Assembly (NCBI GenBank): GCA_902784475.1
Contig: CACZUX010000034.1
Coordinates: 1-64,000 of the forward strand
From: an uncultured Bacteroidales bacterium
GTDB lineage: Bacteria > Bacteroidota > Bacteroidia > Bacteroidales > Bacteroidaceae
Length of the DNA: 64,000 nucleotides
Direction: 5' to 3'
The first letter of the stretch is position 1, and every line of letters begins with the position of its first letter. Positions 45,191-53,500 of the stretch are shown in pieces. Under the pieces are notes generated by a model. It saw only the letters and a list, made by a program, of their open reading frames with translations. It ran no database searches and had not been told where the DNA came from. A program made the translations under genes and the position numbers.

Positions 45191-45226
45191 GCAAAAAAAG
45201 CAGGCCGCCGGATTACTCCGACGGCC
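45191..45226 (-). terminator. Terminator of the ackA transcript
   Basis: Minus strand GGCCGTCGGA, loop GTAA, TCCGGCGGCC, then CTGC and seven T. It lies downstream of the ackA stop. A copy is present at 37003-37037 as part of the duplicated block. Confidence 0.85.
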
Positions 45227-45236
45227 CGAGAAACGG

Positions 45237-45298
45237 TTCTAAGTTTCAGGTTTCAAGATTCAGGATTCAACCGTGAACCATGAACCCTTAACCCTTAA
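45237..45298 (-). repeat. Long heptamer repeat after ackA
   Basis: Degenerate period-7 units in two flavours: AGTTTCA, GGTTTCA, AGATTCA, GGATTCA, then GTGAACC, ATGAACC, CTTAACC, CTTAATC. They occupy the space between ackA and its terminator. Confidence 0.75.
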
Positions 45299-46489
45299 TC
45301 AGCAAAGCGCCTGCGTGTCGAGGGCAATCATCAGCTCCTCGTCGGTGGGGATGCAGCAGACGGTCACCTTGGAGTCGGCGGCAGAGAGCACAGCCTCGGT
45401 GGCGCGACAGGCGCGGTTCTTCTCCACGTCCATCTTGACGCCCATGAACTCCAGGCCCTTCGTGGCGCCTTCGCGCACCTCCCACTGGTTTTCGCCGGCG
45501 CCGCCGGTGAAGAGGATGACGTCCACACCGCCCATAGCGGCGGCATACTGGCCGATATACTTCTTGATGCGATAGCAATACATCTCCTTGGCCAGACGCG
45601 CCTTGTCGTTGCCGGCGGCGATGCCGGCCAGGATGTCGCGGAAGTCGGACGAGAGCTCGCTCACGCCGGCCAGACCCGACTGCTTGTTGAGCAGGTTGGA
45701 GAGGCCCTTCGTGTCGAGACCGAGCTTGTCCATGAGGAAGGTGACGGCACCGGCATCGATGTCGCCCGAGCGGGTGCCCATGATGAGACCTTCGAGCGGC
45801 GTGAGGCCCATCGAGGTGTCGACACACTTGCCGTCCTTCACGGCAGCAATGGAAGCACCGTTGCCGATGTGGCAGGTGATGATGCGCTTGCCCTCGGGCT
45901 TGATGCCCAGGAACTCGCAGACGCGCTGGGAGACGTAGCGGTGGCTCGTGCCGTGGAAGCCGTAGCGGCGCACGCCGTATTCCTTATAGAGATTGTAAGG
46001 GAGAGCGTACATGAAGGCGTAGTCGGGCATCGTCTGATGGAAGGCGGTGTCGAACACACCGACCTGGGGAATCTCGGGCAGCAGAGCGGTGACGGCGTTG
46101 ACACCCTTGATGTTGGCGGGGTTGTGGAGCGGCGCCAGATCGTTGCACTTGGCAAAGTCGGCCATCACCTCGGGAGTGAGGCGAACGCTCTTGTTGAACT
46201 TCTCGCCGCCGTGCACCATGCGGTGGCCTACGGCATCGAGTTCGTGAAGATCCTTGAGCACGGCGTAGTCGCCGGAGGTGAGCACCTCGAAGATCCACTG
46301 CACGCCGGCAGTGTGCTCGGCGATGGGGCGCTCCATCTTGTGTTTCTCGCCGTTGAGCTTGACGGTGATGAAGGAATCGGGCAGGCCGATCTTCTCGATG
46401 CCGCCGGAGGTGACGACGCTGCGGTCGTCCATATTGTAAAGTGCATACTTGATGCTACTGCTTCCGCAGTTCAATACCAAAATTTTCAT
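45299..46489 (-). CDS. ackA: Acetate kinase
   Basis: A 396-residue cytoplasmic enzyme making acetate and ATP from acetyl phosphate. Start at 46489 ('MKILVLNCGSSSIKYALY'); the codon before it is TTG in a repeat. ASKHA signatures: 'NCGSSSIKY' (phosphate 1), 'HRMVHGGEKF', 'VFDTAFHQTMPDYAFMYALP' with the catalytic Asp, 'YGFHGTSHRYVS', 'CHIGNGASIAAVKDGK' and 'ILFTGGAGENQWEVRE'. Length is normal and all motifs are intact. It follows pta with a 26-nt gap filled by a heptamer repeat. The pair forms the usual acetate-producing unit. Confidence 0.96.
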   Translation of the reverse strand: MKILVLNCGSSSIKYALYNMDDRSVVTSGGIEKIGLPDSFITVKLNGEKHKMERPIAEHTAGVQWIFEVLTSGDYAVLKDLHELDAVGHRMVHGGEKFNKSVRLTPEVMADFAKCNDLAPLHNPANIKGVNAVTALLPEIPQVGVFDTAFHQTMPDYAFMYALPYNLYKEYGVRRYGFHGTSHRYVSQRVCEFLGIKPEGKRIITCHIGNGASIAAVKDGKCVDTSMGLTPLEGLIMGTRSGDIDAGAVTFLMDKLGLDTKGLSNLLNKQSGLAGVSELSSDFRDILAGIAAGNDKARLAKEMYCYRIKKYIGQYAAAMGGVDVILFTGGAGENQWEVREGATKGLEFMGVKMDVEKNRACRATEAVLSAADSKVTVCCIPTDEELMIALDTQALC

Positions 46490-46490
46490 C

Positions 46491-46518
46491 AACTTTAAAC
46501 TTTAAACTTTAAACTTTA
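46491..46518 (-). repeat. Heptamer repeat between pta and ackA
   Basis: ACTTTAA repeated four times. It fills the entire ackA leader and includes the TAA stop codon of pta at 46516-46518. Confidence 0.85.
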
Positions 46519-47526
46519 CTTCGCGTCTTGCGCCTGGCAGGCGGTGATGGCGATCATCTTGTAGACGTCGTCCACGGAACAGCCGCGAGAGAGGTCGTTG
46601 ACGGGACGGGCAATACCCTGCAGGATGGGGCCGATAGCGTCGGCGCCGCCCAGACGCTGGGTCAGCTTGTAGCCGATGTTGCCGCACTCGAGGTTGGGGA
46701 AGATGAGCACGTTGGCGTGACCGGCAATCTTGCTGCCGGGCGCCTTCTTCTCACCCACAGCGGCCACAAGGGCTGCATCGGCCTGAAGCTCACCGTCGAC
46801 ATCGAGTGTGGGGTCGAGCTGCTTGGCCAGACGGGTGGCTTCTACCACCTTGTCCACCACTTCGTGCTTGGCGCTGCCCTTCGTGGAGAACGACAGCATG
46901 GCCACCTTGGGCTCTGCGATGCCGGCCACACTCTTGGCCGTCTGTGCCGTGCAGACAGCAATCTGAGCCAGCTGCGAGGCGTCGGGCATAGGCGTCACAG
47001 CCACGTCGCCGTAGACGAGCACGCCGCCCTCACCGTACTGCGTACGCTCGGAGATGATGAGCATCGCACCGCTAACGCAGGAGATGCCGGGAGCGCACTT
47101 GATGATCTGCAAGGCAGGACGCAGCGTGTCGCCCGTCGTGGAAAGAGCGCCGGAGATCTGGCCGTCGGCGTCGCCGCTCTTGATGATGAGGCAGCCGAAA
47201 TAGAGAGGGTCAAGCACCTGCTTGCGGGCCAATTCGAGCGTCATGCCCTTTTTCTGGCGCAGCTGGAAAAGCAGCTGGGCGTAGGTCTCCGTCTTGTCGC
47301 TGGTGGCGGGGTCGATGATGGTAGCTTTGTCGAGATGGGTGAGGCCGAGTTTCTGGCCGAGGGCCATGATGTCGGCACGGGGGCCGATGAGGATGATGTC
47401 GGCCAGGTCGTCGGCAAGCGCCATATCGGCGGCAGTGAGGGTGCGCTCCTCAAGACTCTCGGGGAGAACGATGCGCTGTCTGTCGGACTTGGCGCGCTGG
47501 ATGATTTGTTGCATTAATGTGCTCAT
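46516..47526 (-). CDS. pta: Phosphate acetyltransferase
   Basis: A 336-residue cytoplasmic enzyme converting acetyl-CoA and phosphate to acetyl phosphate. It is the short form containing only the PTA_PTB domain: 'RIVLPESLEERTLTAADMAL', 'GDADGQISGALSTTGDTLRP', 'AMLSFSTKGSAKHEVVDKV', 'HANVLIFPNLECGNIGYKLTQ', 'GPILQGIARPVNDLSRGCSVDD'. All typical motifs are present. It lies upstream of ackA on the same strand and 47 nt downstream of cdaA, so the four genes folP-cdaA-pta-ackA may share a transcript. Confidence 0.96.
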   Translation of the reverse strand: MSTLMQQIIQRAKSDRQRIVLPESLEERTLTAADMALADDLADIILIGPRADIMALGQKLGLTHLDKATIIDPATSDKTETYAQLLFQLRQKKGMTLELARKQVLDPLYFGCLIIKSGDADGQISGALSTTGDTLRPALQIIKCAPGISCVSGAMLIISERTQYGEGGVLVYGDVAVTPMPDASQLAQIAVCTAQTAKSVAGIAEPKVAMLSFSTKGSAKHEVVDKVVEATRLAKQLDPTLDVDGELQADAALVAAVGEKKAPGSKIAGHANVLIFPNLECGNIGYKLTQRLGGADAIGPILQGIARPVNDLSRGCSVDDVYKMIAITACQAQDAK

Positions 47527-47573
47527 AGCGTAATATGTTATTGTTGTTTATACTTTCTGCTTTCTTGTTCAGG

Positions 47574-48362
47574 CTATATGCGGCCCTTCATCAGGATTTG
47601 CTCCAGCTGCTCGGCGCTGACACGCGCTTTGAACTCGTTGTCGTAGGCCACGGAGATGCGCCCCGTTTCCTCGCTGACCACCACAGCCAAAGCGTCGGTC
47701 TCCTTGGAGAGCCCTTTGGCGGCGCGATGGCGCAGACCGAAGTCCTTGGGGATATCCAGATCGTGGGATACGGGCAGGATGCACGAAGCGGCCACGATGC
47801 GGTCGGAATTGATGATGACGGCGCCGTCGTGAAGGGGCGAGTTTTTGAAAAAGATATTCTCCAAAAGACGCTGCGAAAGGATGGCGTCGATGCGCTCTCC
47901 GGTGCGGACGAAGTCGCCCAGCGGCAGGTCGTTCTGCATCACAATGAGCGCCCCCACCCTGTTCTTGGCCATATTGAGGCAAGCCAGCACGATGGGCGAC
48001 ACCTCGGAGCGCGAATGACGGAACTCCTCGCCGGCATCGCCCGTAATCTGCTTCTTGGGGCGGAAGAAGTTGATGAAACGGTTGGCCCGCTCGTGAGTGC
48101 CCAAACGGAAAAAGAAGTGACGAATCTCCTCTTGGAAAAGCACGATGACAGCGATGGCGCCCACGCTGACCACCTGATCGAGGATGCTGCCCAGGAGCTT
48201 CATCTCGACCACCTTGGAGATAATGATCCAGAAGCTGATGAAGAGCAGCAGGCCGTAAAAAATGTTGACCGAGCGCGACTGCTTCATAAGCTTGTAGCAC
48301 GAGAAGAGAATCACGGCCACAAGGAAGATGTCGAGAATATCTTTTACACCAACTTCGAACAT
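47574..48362 (-). CDS. cdaA: Diadenylate cyclase CdaA (c-di-AMP synthase)
   Basis: A 262-residue membrane enzyme making cyclic di-AMP from two ATP. Start at Met 48362 ('MFEVGVKDILDIFLVAVIL'), the usual N-terminus of Bacteroidetes CdaA; ATG 48374 is an alternative. Three transmembrane helices lie at about 8-25, 35-52 and 65-82. The DAC (DisA_N) domain spans about 85-245 with 'RVGALIVMQND', the catalytic 'NSPLHDGAVIINSDRI' (DGA) and 'FGLRHRAAKGLSKETDA' (RHR). All catalytic motifs are intact. It overlaps the end of folP by 19 nt. The folP-cdaA pairing is seen in many Bacteroidetes. Confidence 0.94.
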   Translation of the reverse strand: MFEVGVKDILDIFLVAVILFSCYKLMKQSRSVNIFYGLLLFISFWIIISKVVEMKLLGSILDQVVSVGAIAVIVLFQEEIRHFFFRLGTHERANRFINFFRPKKQITGDAGEEFRHSRSEVSPIVLACLNMAKNRVGALIVMQNDLPLGDFVRTGERIDAILSQRLLENIFFKNSPLHDGAVIINSDRIVAASCILPVSHDLDIPKDFGLRHRAAKGLSKETDALAVVVSEETGRISVAYDNEFKARVSAEQLEQILMKGRI

Positions 48363-49114
48363 AACATGACACATTGAACCGCCTCACGGACGTCGTGAAC
48401 GCGGAGGATGGAAGCGCCTTTAAGGAGCGCAACGGTGTTGAGACATACGGTGCCGGGAAGCGCCTCCTCGGAGGTGATGCCCAGCGGCTTGGTGATCATG
48501 CTCTTGCGCGACACACCGACCAGGACGGGACAGCAAAGCTCTCTGACGAGCGCCGGCAAAGTGACAAAGAGGCGATAGTCGCTCTCCACACCGCCCGAGA
48601 AGCCGAAACCGGGATCGAGAATCACGTCGGCCACACCACGCTCACGGAGTCGCTCCAGCGCTTCGCCCATTCGGCGAAAGTCGGGCTGGGTCAGCACATA
48701 GGGCGCACGGAAACGGCAGAGCACATCGGTCATCTCATCGGAGCCGCCGCGGACGTCGTTGATGATGTCGGCCCATCCGCGCTCCAAGACTTCTGCCGCA
48801 ACCGAGGGGCGGAAAGTGTCCACCGAGACAATAGCCTCGGGCCACTCCCGACGAACCAAAGGCAGGCTGCGGGAAAGACGCTCCATCTCCTCGCTCTCGG
48901 AGGCGGGCTGGCTGCCCGGACGGGTGCTGCATGCACCGACGTCGATCATCGAAGCGCCCTCGTCGCGAATCTGCCTGACACGGGCCTTCACCGCCTCGTC
49001 GCCGGAAATACGGGAAGGGGCGTAAAAGGAGTCGGGCGTGACGTTGAGGATACCCATCACCTGAGGAGCGGAGAGGTCGAAGAGTTGACCCCTGATGTTA
49101 ATCGATGCCTTCAC
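48344..49114 (-). CDS. folP: Dihydropteroate synthase
   Basis: A 256-residue folate-pathway enzyme joining p-aminobenzoate to the pterin pyrophosphate. Motifs: 'QVMGILNVTPDSFYAPSR', 'GASMIDVGACSTRPGSQP', 'VSVDTFRPSVAAEVLERGWADIINDV' (split region), 'VILDPGFGFSGGVESDYRLF', 'VLVGVSRKSMITKPLG'. The 'DPGFGFSGG' form differs slightly from the common 'DPGFGFGKT', a lineage-type variation. I chose the GTG at 49114 rather than the TTG at 49123, because the -7 box covers the latter and 'VKASINIRGQLFDLS' fits family N-termini. The mRNA would then be practically leaderless. The 3' end overlaps cdaA. Confidence 0.92.
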   Translation of the reverse strand: MKASINIRGQLFDLSAPQVMGILNVTPDSFYAPSRISGDEAVKARVRQIRDEGASMIDVGACSTRPGSQPASESEEMERLSRSLPLVRREWPEAIVSVDTFRPSVAAEVLERGWADIINDVRGGSDEMTDVLCRFRAPYVLTQPDFRRMGEALERLRERGVADVILDPGFGFSGGVESDYRLFVTLPALVRELCCPVLVGVSRKSMITKPLGITSEEALPGTVCLNTVALLKGASILRVHDVREAVQCVMLCSKLV

Positions 49115-49120
49115 TGGCCG

Positions 49121-49128
49121 CAAAGTTA
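49121..49128 (-). promoter_or_regulatory. -7 box of folP
   Basis: Minus-strand TAACTTTG ends six nucleotides before the proposed GTG start. Confidence 0.45.
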
Positions 49129-49245
49129 ATAAAAATTTTGTTTACACTCGCGCCTGTACTCACATTTATTTGGACTTTTTTTGCAAAATGATTATTTAAG
49201 AGGTTTTTTATTCTTGCTTTTTTCTCCGTTTCCTCATTTTATTTT

Positions 49246-49253
49246 TAATTTTG
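49246..49253 (+). promoter_or_regulatory. -7 box of murF
   Basis: TAATTTTG ends eight nucleotides before the murF ATG; again a very short or absent leader. Confidence 0.5.
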
Positions 49254-49261
49254 CACGAGAT

Positions 49262-50515
49262 ATGTGCATACAAGAACTCTATAATATCTATCTTCGTCAC
49301 CCCCGGGTGACTACCGACACGAGAACCTGCGGAGAAGGCTCGCTCTTCTTCGCCCTCAAGGGAGAGCGCTTCGACGGCAACCAATATGCTGCAGCAGCGC
49401 TGGAGAAAGGCTGCGCCGCCGTCGTGGTGGACGATGCCTCTGTGGCCCCCGAGGGCGACGGGCGCTACATCGTGACGGACGACGTGCTCGCCACGCTGCA
49501 GAAGCTGGCGGCTTATCACCGGACGCAGCTCACCATCCCCGTGATTCAGGTGACGGGCACCAACGGCAAGACCACCACCAAGGAACTGCTGGCCGCCGTG
49601 CTCTCGAAGAAATACCGGGTGCGCTACACCCAGGGCAATCTGAACAACCACATCGGCGTGCCTCTCACGTTGCTCTCCATCACGCCCGACGATGACATCG
49701 CCGTTGTGGAAACGGGCGCCAATCATCCGGGCGAAATTGCCTTCCTCTGCAATCTGGTGAAAGCCGACTGCGGCCTCATCACCAACGTGGGACGTGCTCA
49801 TCTGGAAGGCTTCGGCTCATTTGAAGGCGTGAAGAAGACCAAGGGCGAACTCTACGACGACCTGGCCGCAAGAGGCAAGTTCGCCTTCGTCAACGGCGAT
49901 GACGCCGATCTCACGGCAATGGCGGCAGAGAGGAAGCTGCACACGGAAGTCTACGTGGCGGGCGAGGTGGAAAGCTGCACCCCGTTTGTACACTGCCGTG
50001 TGGACGGACACAGCTTCGCCACACACCTCATCGGCGCCTACAATATCGCCAACATACGCGCCTCCTTCACCGTGGGCCGCCACTTCGGCGTCGGAGCCGA
50101 TGAAGCGGTGGAGGCTTTGACCAGCTACGAGCCCAAACTGGGCCGGTCGGAATACAAAGAGACCGGACGCAACCGCCTCATCGTGGACGCCTACAACGCC
50201 AATCCCACGAGCATGATTGCCGCGCTGGAAAACTTCAGCCACATCGAAGCCCCCGGGCGTATGGTAATCCTCGGCGCCATGGGCGAACTGGGGCTCGAAA
50301 GCCCCCGTTTGCACGCCGAAGTGATGCAACACATCGACTGCGAAGCCTGGCTGGTGGGCAAAGAGTGGCCGGAAGACACGATGAAGGAGGCCCGCAGATT
50401 CCAAAGCGTGGACGACGTCATCGCAGCGCTGAAAGCACAACCCTTGGAGGGGCGCACGATACTCGTGAAAGGCAGTCACAGCACCAAGCTCTATCTGCTG
50501 CCCGAATATCTCTGA
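49262..50515 (+). CDS. murF: UDP-N-acetylmuramoyl-tripeptide--D-alanyl-D-alanine ligase
   Basis: A 417-residue cytoplasmic Mur ligase adding D-Ala-D-Ala to the peptidoglycan precursor. The start at 49262 ('MCIQELYNIYLRHPRVTTDT') is set by the -7 box just upstream. Domains: N-terminal UDP-binding ('RTCGEGSLFFALKGERFDGN'), central ATPase with the P-loop 'VTGTNGKTTTKELLAAVLS', 'NLNNHIGVPLTLL', 'VVETGANHPGEIAFL', and C-terminal 'LIVDAYNANPTSMIAALENF' and 'VILGAMGELG'. All motifs are intact. Only 30 nt separate it from the large PL11 lyase gene on the same strand, an unexpected pairing. Confidence 0.95.
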   Translation: MCIQELYNIYLRHPRVTTDTRTCGEGSLFFALKGERFDGNQYAAAALEKGCAAVVVDDASVAPEGDGRYIVTDDVLATLQKLAAYHRTQLTIPVIQVTGTNGKTTTKELLAAVLSKKYRVRYTQGNLNNHIGVPLTLLSITPDDDIAVVETGANHPGEIAFLCNLVKADCGLITNVGRAHLEGFGSFEGVKKTKGELYDDLAARGKFAFVNGDDADLTAMAAERKLHTEVYVAGEVESCTPFVHCRVDGHSFATHLIGAYNIANIRASFTVGRHFGVGADEAVEALTSYEPKLGRSEYKETGRNRLIVDAYNANPTSMIAALENFSHIEAPGRMVILGAMGELGLESPRLHAEVMQHIDCEAWLVGKEWPEDTMKEARRFQSVDDVIAALKAQPLEGRTILVKGSHSTKLYLLPEYL

Positions 50516-50545
50516 CGAAACAAAAAACAACAAACAAAATATATC

Positions 50546-53500
50546 ATGAAAAGATTTTTCCTTTTTCTGTTGATGCTGACTATGACCGTCGGCATTAATG
50601 CACAACGCAAGACGGACGTATTGGATCGCGGCTTGGTGGCCGTTCCCTCCGGATCGGGCAACCTAGTCACCTGGCGCATCTTCGCCGAAGAATACTACGG
50701 CGTGACCTACAACCTCTACAAGAACGGCAGTCTGATTGCCGAAGGTTTGGAAGCCTCCAACTATCTGGATGCTGCCGGTGGCGCCGGCGGCGCCTACCAA
50801 GTGGCTCCGGTGGTGAAGGGCGTGGAGAAAGCTAAATCTGCCTATTCCACTTATTTCCCCGACGGATACATCCAGTTTAACGTGGCCAGCGTGGTAGACC
50901 GCAATGGCAACAACGTGACTGGCGACTACATCATCAACGACATCTCGCTGGGCGATGTGAACGGTGACGGTGTAACCGAATTCCTCGTAAAACGCAACTA
51001 CACAGGAGACATCCGCAGCAGCTCAAACACGACCTGCTTCCACCACTACGAATGCTACAACCTGAAAGGCGAAAGACTTTGGTGGATTGATCTCGGCCCG
51101 AACATGATGGCCGGCCCCGACGAGCAATGGGACTGCGTGATGTTCGACTGGGATCAGGACGGCAAGGCTGAAGGCATCATGCGCGGTGCGGACAACATGA
51201 TTTTCCACACCACTGCCGGCGATATTAATATCGGCAACATGAACTATGTGGCTCCCCGAGACGAATACACCCACCAGGGTGCCGAATATCTCATCTACAT
51301 CAACGGTCTGACCGGCGTGCCCTACGGTGCCGAATCGAAAACGGCCTTCACCCCGATGGCCTATCCCTTGCCTCGCTTCGAAGCAGGTGAAGCCGCCGAT
51401 CCGCTCAATGCCACAAGCAGCGAATATGCCGCCGCATGGGGTAAAGCCGATACGGGACACCGCTCCTCAAAGCATTACTTCGGCGCTCCCTTCCTCGATG
51501 GCCGTCATCCCAGCATCTTCCTCGGACGCGGATGTTACACACGCCACAAGATGTGCGCCCTCAACGTGGATCCCGCCACACATCAGCTCAGCGTGCGCTG
51601 GCGTTGGGCCAACAACGGCGGATGGAGCGACCCATGGTTTGGCAACGGCTACCACAACTTCGGCATTGCCGACGTAGATGAAGACGGACGCGACGAAATC
51701 GTGTTCGGCTCAATGGTCATTGACGATAACGGCAAGGGCCTCTCCACCACCGGCCTGGGACACGGCGACGCAGAGCACTGCGGCGACCTCGACCCTTACC
51801 GCAAAGGCTTGGAATTCTTCGCCTGCAACGAGGACGAGCCCAATATGAACTTCCGCAACGCCACCACCTCGAAAATCTACTATCGTTCGGTGGGCACATC
51901 CGATGACGGACGCGCACTCTGCGGCAACTTCTCCAACTACTTCCCCGGATGCATGGGACGAAGCACCAACACCGGCCTCATCTCCACCGTGAAAGACAAG
52001 GAGCTCATCGGCGCCAACGTGCCTTCTACCAGCGGCACTAACGACGGTCTCTTCTGGAGCCATCTGAACCAGCGCATCTACTGGACAGGCGACCTGTTGG
52101 AAGGCATCCTCGATAGCCCGGGCACCGAACGCGATGCCGTAGTGTGGCACACGACGAAAGGTCGCGTATTCCAGTCGAATGGCTGCAAACTGAACAACGA
52201 CTCGAAGAACAATCCCTGCGCCCTGGCCGACATCTTCGGCGACTGGCGTGAAGAGATTGTCGTTCGCAGCGGCGACAACGCATCGATTCGCATTTACACG
52301 ACAACCTACCCCACCGATTACCGCATCCCGACATTGTGGCACGATCATCAGTATCGCAACGCGATGGTGTGGCAGTGTGTAGGTTACAACCAGCCGCCCC
52401 ACGCCAGCTTCTTCCTCGGAGAACTGGAAGGCATCACAATGGCTCCTCCTCCATACACCATGACCGGACGCACAGAAATCGCCAACGGAGGCACCATCTC
52501 CACCGACAATGCCGGGCAGCACGTCATCGTGTGTGAAACAGGCAACACGAACATCACCATAGCCGAAGGCGCTAACCCCGACGTGGCTACCTTCAACGTG
52601 CCCTCTTGGGTGCAAGGCACCAACAGCTCGAAGACCGACGGCACGGCGCTGATTAACTACACCTATTATACCTGTACGGTAAGCGGCGGTGCCTTCACCG
52701 GGGGTATGACGCTAGCCAAGCAGGGCGACGGCATCCTGATCCTGCCTGCAGTCAATATGACCTACACGGGCGGCACCAACGTTTGGGCCGGCACCTTGAA
52801 CTTCGACGGCAAACTGCTCAACAGCACCACATGGCTCAACCGCTTCACCACACTCAACTCCAAAGGCAGCTTCCGCTGCATCAAGGCCGAGTATGCCGCC
52901 AGCGTGAACCCCGGCGGCGAGAACGCACTGGGCACCCTGACGACAGACTCCCTCATGCTGCGCTTCGGCAGCCGCGTAAAACTGGACGTCTATGCCGATG
53001 GTCAAAAGGTGGACGGACTCAACGTTGTCAAATTGCTTTCGGTTGAGACCAAAACATCCAGCGAATGGTTAAACTACGGCCCCGAGCACCTGAAGCCCGT
53101 CTTCGAAATCGTGCCTCACTATGCCGGCAGCGAGAGTCTGCTGCCCGACGGACGTTACGAACTGGGCGTAATCCCTGAAGAGATAGAAGGCGCTCTGAGC
53201 GACATTAAACTGGAAGGCATCAAAGACCAGAAAGTCTCCCTCGTAGAAGACAATGGCAAGATTTACCTGGAGGTGAACAACATGCGCGAGCCCACCACTG
53301 TATATTGGCAGGGCAGCAAGAGCAACGTTTGGGACCTTGCTCAGACTGAGAACTTCAAGAACGTGGATGAGGATGACATCTTTGTCAACGGCGATGTGGT
53401 GAACTTCGACAATGCCGCTACCGTAACAGCAATCACGTTGGAGGGCGACTTGAGTCCCACAGAGTTGAACTTCATCGGCAGCAAGAATTATTCAATCTCC

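Larger units (their letters stand above)
37478..45226 (-). repeat. Tandem duplication, copy 2 (A-B-C cassette)
   Basis: Second copy of the block at 29485-37037, with intact gene B. Proteins agree at roughly 75-90% by eye, and the promoter elements and hairpin are conserved. This points to a duplication old enough to have diverged throughout. Confidence 0.9.

Noticed and set aside
165..46518. Heptamer tracts as CRISPR arrays or insertion sequence ends
   Set aside because: Units are seven nucleotides without spacers, there are no cas genes or transposases, and no target-site duplications or terminal inverted repeats were seen.
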